This document shows, one piece after another, positions 1-8,387 of a stretch of DNA of 64,000 nucleotides (its first letter is position 1; every line of letters starts with the position of its first letter). The stretch is taken from positions 1,860,001-1,924,000 of the forward strand of contig JAJHTX010000003.1 in assembly GCA_032164295.1 (NCBI GenBank). The letters are read 5' to 3'. Source of the DNA: Inonotus obliquus (Eukaryota > Basidiomycota > Agaricomycetes > Hymenochaetales > Hymenochaetaceae). The notes below the pieces were generated by a model. It saw only the letters and a program-made list of their open reading frames with translations. It made no database searches and was not told the origin of the DNA. A program made the position numbers and the translations under genes.

Positions 1-60
1 GCAGACTACTGCCAATAAAGGTAATTGTGATAGCACGAACTAGTCATTCAAATAGACTGA

Positions 61-2085
61 TTGAATAATTCCCTTATCCAATCAGTAGGCCACCTGGAAC
101 GGCAAATAGACATCAGTAACAACCACCGAAACCTAGAACCACAGGTCGGGTTAACATTGGAGCGTACAAAACAAACGCAGGAACGAGAACGAGGAGCGCC
201 GAAGGATATAGACGCGTGGAAGCTAATAGCGAGGCAACCAATTTGGCAAGATCTCTACTGGGATCATTTCAAGACAGGAAGGGTTATAGGCAAGGTATCA
301 CCTACACCACACGAGAGTGTATTTAAGAGAGCACTAGAAAACGGAGGAGGAACGTTGTACTCCGCGCAAGCACACGCCAACCTATTACACCGAATACTAC
401 TAGCCCTACTTAACGGAAAGAAAGAGAAAGCAAAAGCAAGTAAAGTATAAGCACAAAAATCGAATATATAATTAAATATAACTATAGTGGCTTACGAAGG
501 AATATACGCGGGGCTGGTTACAGTATTCATATTTGGTACGATCTACTATAGGACAGCGATTGCAAGTGCGCTCAGACGAGGAACAAGACTACTTCAATAC
601 CTGTCTATTTACGAACCCTACGCAACGCAGTGGGGGATATATCACTACTCAACTGCCATTGGAACGCAAGTGGACCGATTGGCCAGAAGGATCGAACTAA
701 TCCTCAACACACAGGCTGAAAAGGATCAAGCATTGGGAGTGTACCTAGACCATCAGTTCAATCAACATATCGAGAAACATAGCCGCTGGCACAGGAGTAA
801 CGACGAGGCACACCATATCACCAGAACGTTAGTAAGGTACAACCAGACAGAGCTAGGCATCCTCAGGACAAGAACGAGAGAAGTACAACATACCTTCGAA
901 ACGCTACAACGAAGACAAGAAGAGCACATAGAGCGGTGGACTGCCCGAGAACACCGAGACGCCGAATTTCAGCGCGAACTATTAGATAAAGTAAGCCGCA
1001 TCGAGACAAACTTCCTACGCCTAAGGAATCAAGTGTCGGATATCAGAGTCGCACTCGCTGCGTGGGAAGGAGAAGAGAGACAGCGGGAGGAAACGGAAAT
1101 CCAACAAGACTGGAACACCGTTGGATCGTTATTAGGAGACGATCAAGATCAACCAACGCCGGAACTAACTCAGTCCGAAGCCAGTTGGGAATCACCGAAC
1201 GAATCGGAGCAGAACGGAGGAGAGTGGGGAACAGGGAGCCGTTGGGCAAATTCAGAACCAAACGGGTTTAGGGACTTCAACGGAGACGAAAGTTACAGGC
1301 ACCCAGACTCGCCAATTCCCACTATTCCAGACGAGGAACCGGAAGAAGGAGAGATACAATTACACGTAGTCGACTTCAGGGCCCAGACGGAAAACGAAAG
1401 TGAGAACCTAACTACAATCACGGAGGAAGAAGAAGGCATTAACCAAGAAAGTAGTACCTCCAGGGTTACATTTGATAACGGGAGAAGACTACCAAGCGGC
1501 ATTAACGTTACTCGAGATCAGACAGGGAACGTCCGCATAGACCTGCGAGGATTGGCTAGGTTAAACATAAACGAGATAGTCGAGGAAGTAATTACAGAGC
1601 TACAAGAAGAACTAAAACCGACAAACGAACAAATCCCAACAATAACCATTAGTCGCAAATATCATCGAAAAGCAGATCAGGACAGAATAGTTAAAGGAAT
1701 CATAGGTCGAATCCGAGAACAAAGGGAAGCGAACAATAGGAAAGAAGAAACCAGAGAAGTCCAGAAAACCGAACGAGAACAGGGGATAATTGAAGAGGTA
1801 GAAACGAGAGGAAGGTTGGTATTGTATTATTCCCCAGGATCCACGACCAGTGGCAATTCAGAAGAATTCTCCAGCTCATTCAGCGACGTTAGTCAAGCCC
1901 ACAGTAGCAACACCACAGAAGACGAATACCTAGAAGACAATTATCGAAGGCATTTAGCGTTACTAGAATTCGACCCAGCGGAACTCGAAATCTCGGAACA
2001 AGAGCTTAGAGACCGATTGACTTGGGATTCAAGCGAAGATGACGAGCCTACAAATGAGTATGTCGCAGAAACCACCGAAGTTTAG
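61..2085 (+). CDS. Gypsy-A ORF0: spliced pre-gag membrane/coiled-coil protein, unknown function
   Basis: Two same-frame open stretches (61 to 439 and 488 to 2085) are separated by a 48-nt GT..AG intron at 440 to 487 that holds two TAA stops. Neither stretch contains a methionine codon. Joining them keeps the frame and makes an ATG from A439 plus TG488-489. Exon A adds about 126 open codons and may itself be joined to exons before the window or be leader. The exon B product (about 533 residues) has a hydrophobic segment near residues 7 to 22 (GLVTVFIFG), a long charged helical region at roughly 60 to 215 that looks like coiled coil, a Ser/Glu-rich middle and a very acidic C-terminus. The end overlaps the gag start in another frame. 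I recognise no family. It is most likely an element-encoded membrane-anchored accessory protein; that role is inference. Confidence 0.68.
440..487 (+). other. Predicted 48-nt intron creating a start codon
   Basis: The donor is GTAAAG, the acceptor CTATAG, and a possible branch site ATAAC lies just upstream of the acceptor. The length is a multiple of three and the intron carries in-frame TAA at 448 to 450 and 469 to 471. Removal fuses GCA-A to TG-GCT, giving ATG. The size matches the 49-nt intron at 7,718 and the 48-nt intron of the host gene at 63,706. Confidence 0.62.
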
Positions 2086-2977
2086 AGGAAGAGATAAGGA
2101 GAACGTGGATGTATTTATAAATAAAATGATTAGTAATTTTGCATGGATGGATGCGCAAAATCAGAGCAACAAACAAGCGGCACTAACAGATAGTAACAAA
2201 GCCTATATCATGTGCCAATGCATGGAAGAAAAGGCTGCCACGTGGGTAAGCACAGCGTTAAAAACAAATCCGCTAGATATGATAGGAAAAGGGCAAGTAT
2301 GGGAAACGTTTGAAGAATTCTTGACCTACATAAGGAGTAACCACAAACAATACTACGACCCTGTAGAAGACGCAACGAATAAATTAGTAAATATTGTACA
2401 AGAAGGCTCCATATTGCAGTACAATAGCGATTTCGAAAAGATAGTATCAGAATTAGATAAGGCAGTATGGCCGGATAAGGCACTTACAGTATTATACAGA
2501 AGAGGGATGAAAGATTATATTTATGCGCAATTAGCAGGACAAACGGAAAGCGCGAAATGGACGCTAGCAAACTGGATGAGCCGAGCAGTAGCACTAGAAG
2601 GCGCAAGATATGGCGCCAAGGCAAGAACTAAGACCTTCACGAGCAACTGGGAAAAACCCCAGAGGAGAAAAGACGATGTAGTCCCAATGGACGTAGACGT
2701 ACGAAAATTCAGGAAGAGGACTAATAAAGGAAAACCCAGGTACCGGAGTAACCAAAAACCGAAGAATACGACGGGTTGTTACAGATGTGGTAAACCAGGT
2801 CACATTGCCAGAGAATGCAGAGTGAAACCACGAGAAGGAAAACCTCCGAGTAGACCGGGCTATCAAAAATTCAAGAGAAGATTGATAGGAGAAGAATCGG
2901 AATATGAAGGCTCCAACGAAGCTAGCGATAACGAGAAAGAAAGAGAACCTAAAGAGGATTTTCAAGAAAGCGACTGA
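2039..2977 (+). CDS. gag: Gypsy-A Gag (capsid plus CCHC nucleocapsid)
   Basis: Structural polyprotein that forms the retrotransposon particle and packages its RNA. The product is 312 residues from the first ATG; ATGs at 2,054 and 2,060 are equally possible starts. Residues about 15 to 200 match a Ty3-type capsid domain (motifs such as WETFEEFLTYIRSNHKQYYDP and ALTVLYRRGMKDYI). A single zinc knuckle of form CX2CX4HX4C follows (CYRCGKPGHIAREC), flanked by basic tracts, then an acidic tail. The start overlaps the end of ORF0 by 25 to 47 nt in the +1 frame, so reinitiation or a frameshift could couple them. The protease frame opens at 2,953, before the gag stop. Confidence 0.9.
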   Translation: MTSLQMSMSQKPPKFRGRDKENVDVFINKMISNFAWMDAQNQSNKQAALTDSNKAYIMCQCMEEKAATWVSTALKTNPLDMIGKGQVWETFEEFLTYIRSNHKQYYDPVEDATNKLVNIVQEGSILQYNSDFEKIVSELDKAVWPDKALTVLYRRGMKDYIYAQLAGQTESAKWTLANWMSRAVALEGARYGAKARTKTFTSNWEKPQRRKDDVVPMDVDVRKFRKRTNKGKPRYRSNQKPKNTTGCYRCGKPGHIARECRVKPREGKPPSRPGYQKFKRRLIGEESEYEGSNEASDNEKEREPKEDFQESD

Positions 2978-4197
2978 TCGAATCGGCTGATCAGCGCGCA
3001 AGAAAAGGGACCATAACGAAACCAGAAGGAAGATGGTCGCGGGTAAAAGCGAAATGGAAACGCCGATGGACGACCCCGGTAAAACCAAATACCGATCATC
3101 CAAAACTGAGGATATACCTCAGTCAAGGGGGAAAGAGAAACCTACCAATAACAGCAATGATCGACTCAGGATCAGTATTAACAACGATTAGTCCTAATAC
3201 CGTCAAACGATATGGACTAGATACGATAAAGAAACAGAATCCTGCCCAAATTAGAAATGCAGATGGAACGCTAACGAATAACGGGTGGAAGGAAAGCGTT
3301 AGAGCATGGGTGGATACCGGAGCATCAAGAGGAAATATGGAACTCGCAGTAGTAGAAACTACAGGAGACAAATTTTTATTAGGAAATGATTGGATAGCTA
3401 ACTATAAGCCAGTCATAAACTGGGAAACGGGTAAAGTAACAACTAGATTTGGAGAAGCCAAATTGTTAGGAACTCGGAATATGATAACGATGGAAAGGAT
3501 GGCTCGATATCAACAGAAAAGAAGAAGAAAATCCCGTAAAATTAGATCTCCACTGCGAAGAGACTCCGAAGAAGGGTCCGAATCCGAAGGAGACACGGGA
3601 TTAACAATAAGGTGGAATACCATGGGAAAGGCAAGCTTAGGGAATTTACCGACACCACCACCAAGGTCCGTACAAACCGCGGTGATTGTGGTGCCTCCAG
3701 AAGGAATACGGCCAACCACACTAACGCCTAAGGATGTCACAGTATTGCCAGCACCAGTAATGCAGTATAGGGAGTCGCAAGAAGGAATCGAATCCGACCC
3801 AGAGGAAGTCGAAGAAGTAGAAGAAACTACGGAAGAAAGGGACGAATTCCAAGAACAAATCTTGAGAAACTTTGGGAAATTAGCTGAAGAACTGCAAAGA
3901 CTAGAGGAAACAAATCTCGAAGACCCGCCGAGATCACCAGAAAGAACGGAAATAGCACTCCCAAGCATAGAACAAATAATATCCGGGGAAACACCGAGTA
4001 AAAGATTACCGCCGCAACCACTGCCAAAAATGCACCAAGTAGGGCAAGGCGGAAGTAGAATAACTAGAGAGAGGAAAACGAGTTACCAAAAGGCCCGGGA
4101 AAACAAAACTAAACCAGAAGAGGTGGTATACGACCGAAACATGAGAATAACTGTACAAGTAAACGATCAAAAACCCCAAAACCGAGAATATAGCTGA
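2953..4197 (+). CDS. pro: Gypsy-A aspartic protease and linker
   Basis: Retropepsin that cleaves the Gag-Pol polyprotein. The frame is open from 2,953, 25 nt before the gag stop and in the -1 frame relative to gag, so a -1 frameshift (a TTT slip near 2,959) or a separate start at the ATG at 3,157 could produce it. The catalytic motif is MIDSGSVLTTIS, and the second retropepsin strand region is KFLLGNDWIANYKPVINWE. A long low-complexity linker, acidic then basic, follows to a single TGA at 4,195 to 4,197 in the same frame as the downstream RT. That TGA may be read through, may be a nonsense mutation (CGA to TGA) or may lie in an intron. Confidence 0.85.
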   Translation, partial: RGFSRKRLIESADQRARKGTITKPEGRWSRVKAKWKRRWTTPVKPNTDHPKLRIYLSQGGKRNLPITAMIDSGSVLTTISPNTVKRYGLDTIKKQNPAQIRNADGTLTNNGWKESVRAWVDTGASRGNMELAVVETTGDKFLLGNDWIANYKPVINWETGKVTTRFGEAKLLGTRNMITMERMARYQQKRRRKSRKIRSPLRRDSEEGSESEGDTGLTIRWNTMGKASLGNLPTPPPRSVQTAVIVVPPEGIRPTTLTPKDVTVLPAPVMQYRESQEGIESDPEEVEEVEETTEERDEFQEQILRNFGKLAEELQRLEETNLEDPPRSPERTEIALPSIEQIISGETPSKRLPPQPLPKMHQVGQGGSRITRERKTSYQKARENKTKPEEVVYDRNMRITVQVNDQKPQNREYS

Positions 4198-4206
4198 AAC
4201 AGCAGG

Positions 4207-7200
4207 ATGAAAAGGGAAAGGACCGAGCAGGAAACAACAGCAATTAAGAAATTAAATAAGTATAGCAGTATGGCACAAAAGTACTCCCAGGAAAAAGCAA
4301 GGGAACAAGGACGATCACAAATAGGAACGACTAAGCATTGGAAATCCTTGGTGCCTAAGGAGCTATGGGATTTCGGGGAAATATTTAGCGAGAACAATTC
4401 AAAACGACTACCGAAGCACAATCAATGGGATATGAAAATAGTGTTTAAGGAAGGACAGGAACCAACAGCGAAACGAACCATTTATCCGCTAACGCCACTA
4501 GAACAAAAGGCAGTGGAAGAATTCATAGAAGACAATTTGGCAAAAGGATGGATCAGGAGATCCACTTCAAAGTACGCAATGCCGGTATTCTTCGTCGGAA
4601 AGAAGGATGCAGGGGCAAGAATGGTAATAGATTACCGACCAGTAAATGCAGTTTGTGAAGTAGATCAATACCCGATACCCATTATGCACACGCTACCCGA
4701 CAATTTGGGAAAGGCCAAATGGTTCACCACGCTAGACCTTCGATCAGGATACAATAACATACGAATCCAAGAAGGAGACGAACATAAGGTCGCATTCCGA
4801 ACACATAAAGGAGTATTTGAACCATTGGTAATGCAATTCGGAATGATGAATTCGCCAGCAGTCTTTCAACGAGCTATGAACGAACTATTTGGAGACATGT
4901 TGAACCATGGAGTGATGATTTATCTAGATGACATCATTATCTATGCTGAAACAAAGGAAGAACTGTTACAAAAGACGAGGAAAGTACTAGCTCGAATACG
5001 AAGAGCAGACTTCTATCTGAAACCGGAAAAATGCTTCTTTAACAAGCAAGAATTAGACTACTTAGGATTCATAGTAAATAAGGACGGATTAAAAATGGAC
5101 CCGTACAAGCTCAAAGCAATAGAAGAATGGCCAGTACCGCAAAACAAACGAGATATAAAGAAGTTTACAGGATTTTGTAATTTCTATAGGAAATTTGTCA
5201 AGGACTATGCAGCAATAGCAAGGCCGATGAAGAAACTAGAATCCAAGAAACAAGCCTTTGTATGGGGAGAAGAGCAACAAAGGTCGTTTGAAGCCCTGAA
5301 AAAGGCCGTAATCACAGGACCAATACTAAGAAGACCAGACTATGACAAAGCCTTCGTAGTAGAAACAGATGTGTCGGACTATGGCATGGGAGCAGTATTA
5401 TCACAAGAACACGAAGGAAAACTACATCCTATTGCCTATCTCACGAGATCCTTTACAACAACTGAAAGGAACTGGCCAGTATCCGAAAAGGAACTGTACG
5501 CAATTGTAATCGCGCTAACTACTTGGAGACACCATTTAGAAGGAGCAAAACATACCATCATGGTACTATGCGACGCGTTGAACCTGAAGACCTTCATGAA
5601 AGCACAACGAGTCGGACGAAAACAGGCCCGATGGGTCACGGACGTACTAAGTAGATATCAATTCAAAATCGATTATCGACCAGGAAGCAAGAACACGAGG
5701 GCCGATGCGCTATCCAGGAGATCAGGATATGACGAAGGAAAGAATGATAACAAGGACGTGATCGTATTACCAAGAGAAAGATTCGTCAATCCAAAAATAT
5801 TTGATCGACAAGCTAGAAACAGCACGAGCGAGGGAATGGTACCGCCAAACGATAAATTAATACCCGGACAGGACCGGAAAAGGGATGTATTATACACCTT
5901 CCACGACTCACCAATGAGCGGACATCCAGGAACAGACAAGACGATAGCGGCAATAGAAGAAATCTATTGTTGGCCGGACATGAAAGAAGAAATTAAGGAA
6001 TATGTTGTCTCATGCCACATTTGTCAAAAGAACAAACCTAGGAGGGGACGAACACAACCACCACTGAAACCATTGGAAATACCAACGGGACCATGGAAAC
6101 ATATCACCATGGATTTCATTACAGGACTTCCAGAAAGCGAGGGCTATGATGCGGTGCTAGTGGTAGTAGACCGGTTTTCAAAAATAGCAACGTTTATTCC
6201 CTGTACTAAGGAAACAGACAGTAAGAAAACAGCGAAGATGCTATTGGACCACGTATTCACGAAACACGGACTACCAGAAAGAATTACTAGCGACAGAGGC
6301 CCACAGTTTACAAGCAACTTTACACAAGAAGTATATAAAGCCATGAATATTGACAATGCGCTTAGCACGGCACATCACCCACAAACAGATGGGCAAAGCG
6401 AAAGAGTAAACCAGGAACTAGAACAATACTTAAGGCATTATGTAAACACAGCGCAAGATAACTGGGCGCAGTACATCCACATGGCAGAGTTTGCTTATAA
6501 TAATAGAGTACACGCAGCAATAAAGAAGTCACCATTTGAACTCCTTTATGGACGGAAATTGGAAATATTGCCCATGGGGCAAGCGAACGCACCAGACGCA
6601 CAAGAATACATTAAAAAGGTATGGGAAGTACAGAAACAAGCAGAACAGGCGCTGATGGCGTCAAATGAACAAATGAAGAGATACACCGATAAACATAGAA
6701 GAGCAGAATTAGAATTCAAGGTAGAAGATAAGGTAATGATAGACGCTAGAAACTACAATATAGTAGTACCCAGCAGGAAGATAGGGCCGAAGAATTTAGG
6801 ACCATACAGAATAATCAAACAACATGGGCCATTGAATTATGAACTAGAATTACCAAAGAAGATGCGCATACATCCAGTATTATATGCAGGCAATCTTATT
6901 AAATATCAAGATAGAATAGTAGATAACACCACGGAAGACCAAGAAGTACCTTCGAATCCAGTCATTATAGAGGACGACGAATACGAAGTAGAGAGAGTAC
7001 TAAATTCAAGGAAAACAGGACGGAAATATTACTTCTTAATAAATTGGAAGGGATACGGGGCAGAACACGACTCATGGGAACCATTGGGAAACCTAGGAAA
7101 CGCCACGGAAAAGATCGAGGAATACTATCAGAAACACCCACAAGCGGAGAAACCAAATTACATCGACGGATGGATTAGAAGGAATAACGAAAACGAAGAG

Positions 7201-7518
7201 AAAGGGAAACGAACAGCCAAGAGAAGGATGATAAATACCAGGAACCCGATAAAAATAAAGGATTTCGCGTATGACGAAAACGACCCATTACACACCAATC
7301 CTAGTGGTTCATCGAGAACGGGTAATCTAGAAGAAACATACCAGAGAGTCAAAAGTCCACTATCCAAGGAACAACATTGGGAGGAAGACGACGACAAAAT
7401 CAGGATGAATCCTGATCATGCCATAGAAGGAGATAAGGACGGAGGCCGCATCCGGCAAAGAAGTAGACGGTTAACGAAGCGGAAACCTACGGGTTCACAC
7501 GAGGAACATGGTATATAA
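4207..7518 (+). CDS. pol: Gypsy-A Pol: RT, RNase H, integrase, chromodomain
   Basis: Copies element RNA into DNA and integrates it in the nucleus. The frame is 1,103 codons without a stop. RT occupies about residues 80 to 300, with the active-site motif YLDDIIIY. RNase H follows at about 375 to 500 (VETDVSDYGMGAVLSQEH and SEKELYAIV). Integrase has an HHCC zinc region (HDSPMSGHPGTDKT to CHICQ) and a DDE core with D in MDFITGLP, D in SDRGPQF and E in QSERVNQE. A GPY/F-type module precedes a chromodomain near residues 928 to 985 (YEVERVLNSRKTGRKYYFLI, WKGY, DSWEP). Chromodomains of this class direct integration to marked chromatin. A basic 90-residue tail ends at TAA in GGTATATAAAG. Confidence 0.95.
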   Translation: MKRERTEQETTAIKKLNKYSSMAQKYSQEKAREQGRSQIGTTKHWKSLVPKELWDFGEIFSENNSKRLPKHNQWDMKIVFKEGQEPTAKRTIYPLTPLEQKAVEEFIEDNLAKGWIRRSTSKYAMPVFFVGKKDAGARMVIDYRPVNAVCEVDQYPIPIMHTLPDNLGKAKWFTTLDLRSGYNNIRIQEGDEHKVAFRTHKGVFEPLVMQFGMMNSPAVFQRAMNELFGDMLNHGVMIYLDDIIIYAETKEELLQKTRKVLARIRRADFYLKPEKCFFNKQELDYLGFIVNKDGLKMDPYKLKAIEEWPVPQNKRDIKKFTGFCNFYRKFVKDYAAIARPMKKLESKKQAFVWGEEQQRSFEALKKAVITGPILRRPDYDKAFVVETDVSDYGMGAVLSQEHEGKLHPIAYLTRSFTTTERNWPVSEKELYAIVIALTTWRHHLEGAKHTIMVLCDALNLKTFMKAQRVGRKQARWVTDVLSRYQFKIDYRPGSKNTRADALSRRSGYDEGKNDNKDVIVLPRERFVNPKIFDRQARNSTSEGMVPPNDKLIPGQDRKRDVLYTFHDSPMSGHPGTDKTIAAIEEIYCWPDMKEEIKEYVVSCHICQKNKPRRGRTQPPLKPLEIPTGPWKHITMDFITGLPESEGYDAVLVVVDRFSKIATFIPCTKETDSKKTAKMLLDHVFTKHGLPERITSDRGPQFTSNFTQEVYKAMNIDNALSTAHHPQTDGQSERVNQELEQYLRHYVNTAQDNWAQYIHMAEFAYNNRVHAAIKKSPFELLYGRKLEILPMGQANAPDAQEYIKKVWEVQKQAEQALMASNEQMKRYTDKHRRAELEFKVEDKVMIDARNYNIVVPSRKIGPKNLGPYRIIKQHGPLNYELELPKKMRIHPVLYAGNLIKYQDRIVDNTTEDQEVPSNPVIIEDDEYEVERVLNSRKTGRKYYFLINWKGYGAEHDSWEPLGNLGNATEKIEEYYQKHPQAEKPNYIDGWIRRNNENEEKGKRTAKRRMINTRNPIKIKDFAYDENDPLHTNPSGSSRTGNLEETYQRVKSPLSKEQHWEEDDDKIRMNPDHAIEGDKDGGRIRQRSRRLTKRKPTGSHEEHGI

Positions 7519-7519
7519 A
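7512..7519 (+). promoter_or_regulatory. Possible internal TATA box overlapping the pol stop
   Basis: TATATAAA contains the pol stop codon and lies about 95 nt upstream of the ATG of the post-pol ORF. It could drive a separate transcript for that ORF. The motif alone is weak evidence. Confidence 0.3.
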
Positions 7520-7612
7520 GAAAAGAGTCGCCGACGAGATACCAGTATCCTTATCAATTCCTTTCACCACCGCCATCAAAACCCTAAACACGAGTACCAA
7601 CGCTGAACGAAA

Positions 7613-8258
7613 ATGTTGAATACCATAAAGCTCGTACTCGCAGTAGTAGCGTTTGGATTGGTCATCATGATGAGTCTGATAATACAATGGAGAATGCAAT
7701 TTTGGATATGGAGACAGGTGCGCAATCATTACAATAGAGAGATAGCAACCGTTAACCAGCTATCAGGAATTAAATCACCCGCCTGAAGATGAAGGCGTAG
7801 ATCAAAACCCGATAGCGTTTGCGAACGGAAATGAAGATGAAGATGAAGATGAAGATGAAGATGAAGATGAAGATGACGATTATATACCGATGCCGTTCAT
7901 CCCCTGGCCAACCGAGCAACAGATAGCGCAAGAAGGAGAACTATGGGCAAATGTAACAGCGCCCTCAAATGAAGATTGGGGAGACATCTCTATGTGGGGA
8001 GCAAACTGGCCAGCAGCGAACGACCCAGCACACTGGGATCACGAAACGTTCTGGACCGACGACGAGTTTATTTTCGACAACTGGACGCCGGAACAATTAA
8101 ACGAAATCTACGAGATAAGAAGGACCGCGAGAGAACAAATGAGAAACGAGTTGGTAAATCGAGCAGCGCTGGAGAGAGCGCTAGAAGAAGAACAGAACGC
8201 AGACGACGAAATATGGGTGGACATTCAGTTATGGTCGTCAAATGTAGAAGAATTTTAG
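7613..8258 (+). CDS. Gypsy-A post-pol ORF: spliced membrane protein with acidic repeat (env-position)
   Basis: Exon 1 (7,613 to 7,717) encodes 35 residues: a short N-terminus then a strong hydrophobic segment (KLVLAVVAFGLVIMMSLII) and an aromatic/basic tail (FWIWRQ). A 49-nt intron (7,718 to 7,766; donor GTGCGC, branch-like GTTAAC, acceptor ATCAG) links in frame to exon 2 (7,767 to 8,258). Exon 2 encodes seven Glu-Asp repeats, then a Trp-rich acidic domain ending EEF. The total is about 198 residues. Without splicing, exon 1 stops at 7,784 to 7,786 after 57 residues. It sits where env genes sit in errantivirus-like elements, but I see no fusion peptide, furin site or signal peptidase site, so an envelope role is not supported. 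It is more likely an accessory single-pass membrane protein of type II or tail-in orientation. Confidence 0.66.
7718..7766 (+). other. Predicted 49-nt intron in the post-pol ORF
   Basis: GTGCGC at the donor, GTTAAC branch-like motif 14 nt before the end, ATCAG at the acceptor. Removal is phase 0 and joins the membrane exon to the open frame that starts at 7,767. Confidence 0.6.
7833..7874 (+). repeat. Hexanucleotide microsatellite (GAAGAT)7
   Basis: Seven uninterrupted GAAGAT units encode an alternating Glu-Asp run in exon 2 of the post-pol ORF. Unit number could vary between copies without changing frame. Confidence 0.9.
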
Positions 8259-8333
8259 CTCAAAATGGGCTTAAGAATTATGAATAAAGAATATGTGTCA
8301 TGCATTCCTTATGATTATGTCAGATGCATTCCT

Positions 8334-8344
8334 AGAAGGGGGAG
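8334..8344 (+). promoter_or_regulatory. Polypurine tract of Gypsy-A
   Basis: AGAAGGGGGAG lies directly before the 3' LTR. It is the plus-strand primer site expected for a Ty3/Gypsy element and fixes the LTR start at 8,345. Confidence 0.85.
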
Positions 8345-8387
8345 TGTTAGAAAGGTAGTATTATCCATCATTAATAAGCCAATAACT

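Noticed and set aside
1..60. 5' LTR end or primer-binding site of Gypsy-A
   Set aside because: No match to the LTR end GATAAACA and no tRNA-complementary motif; this is internal sequence.
1043..1502. Several antisense ORFs across ORF0, gag and pol of Gypsy-A
   Set aside because: They are shadows in A-rich coding DNA without motifs.
4159..4205. 47-nt intron between protease and RT
   Set aside because: The donor and acceptor look good, but the length is not a multiple of three and would put RT out of frame; a 72-nt alternative keeps frame.
7613..8258. True envelope gene
   Set aside because: No fusion peptide, cleavage site, Cys-rich ectodomain or C-terminal anchor; only the position is env-like.
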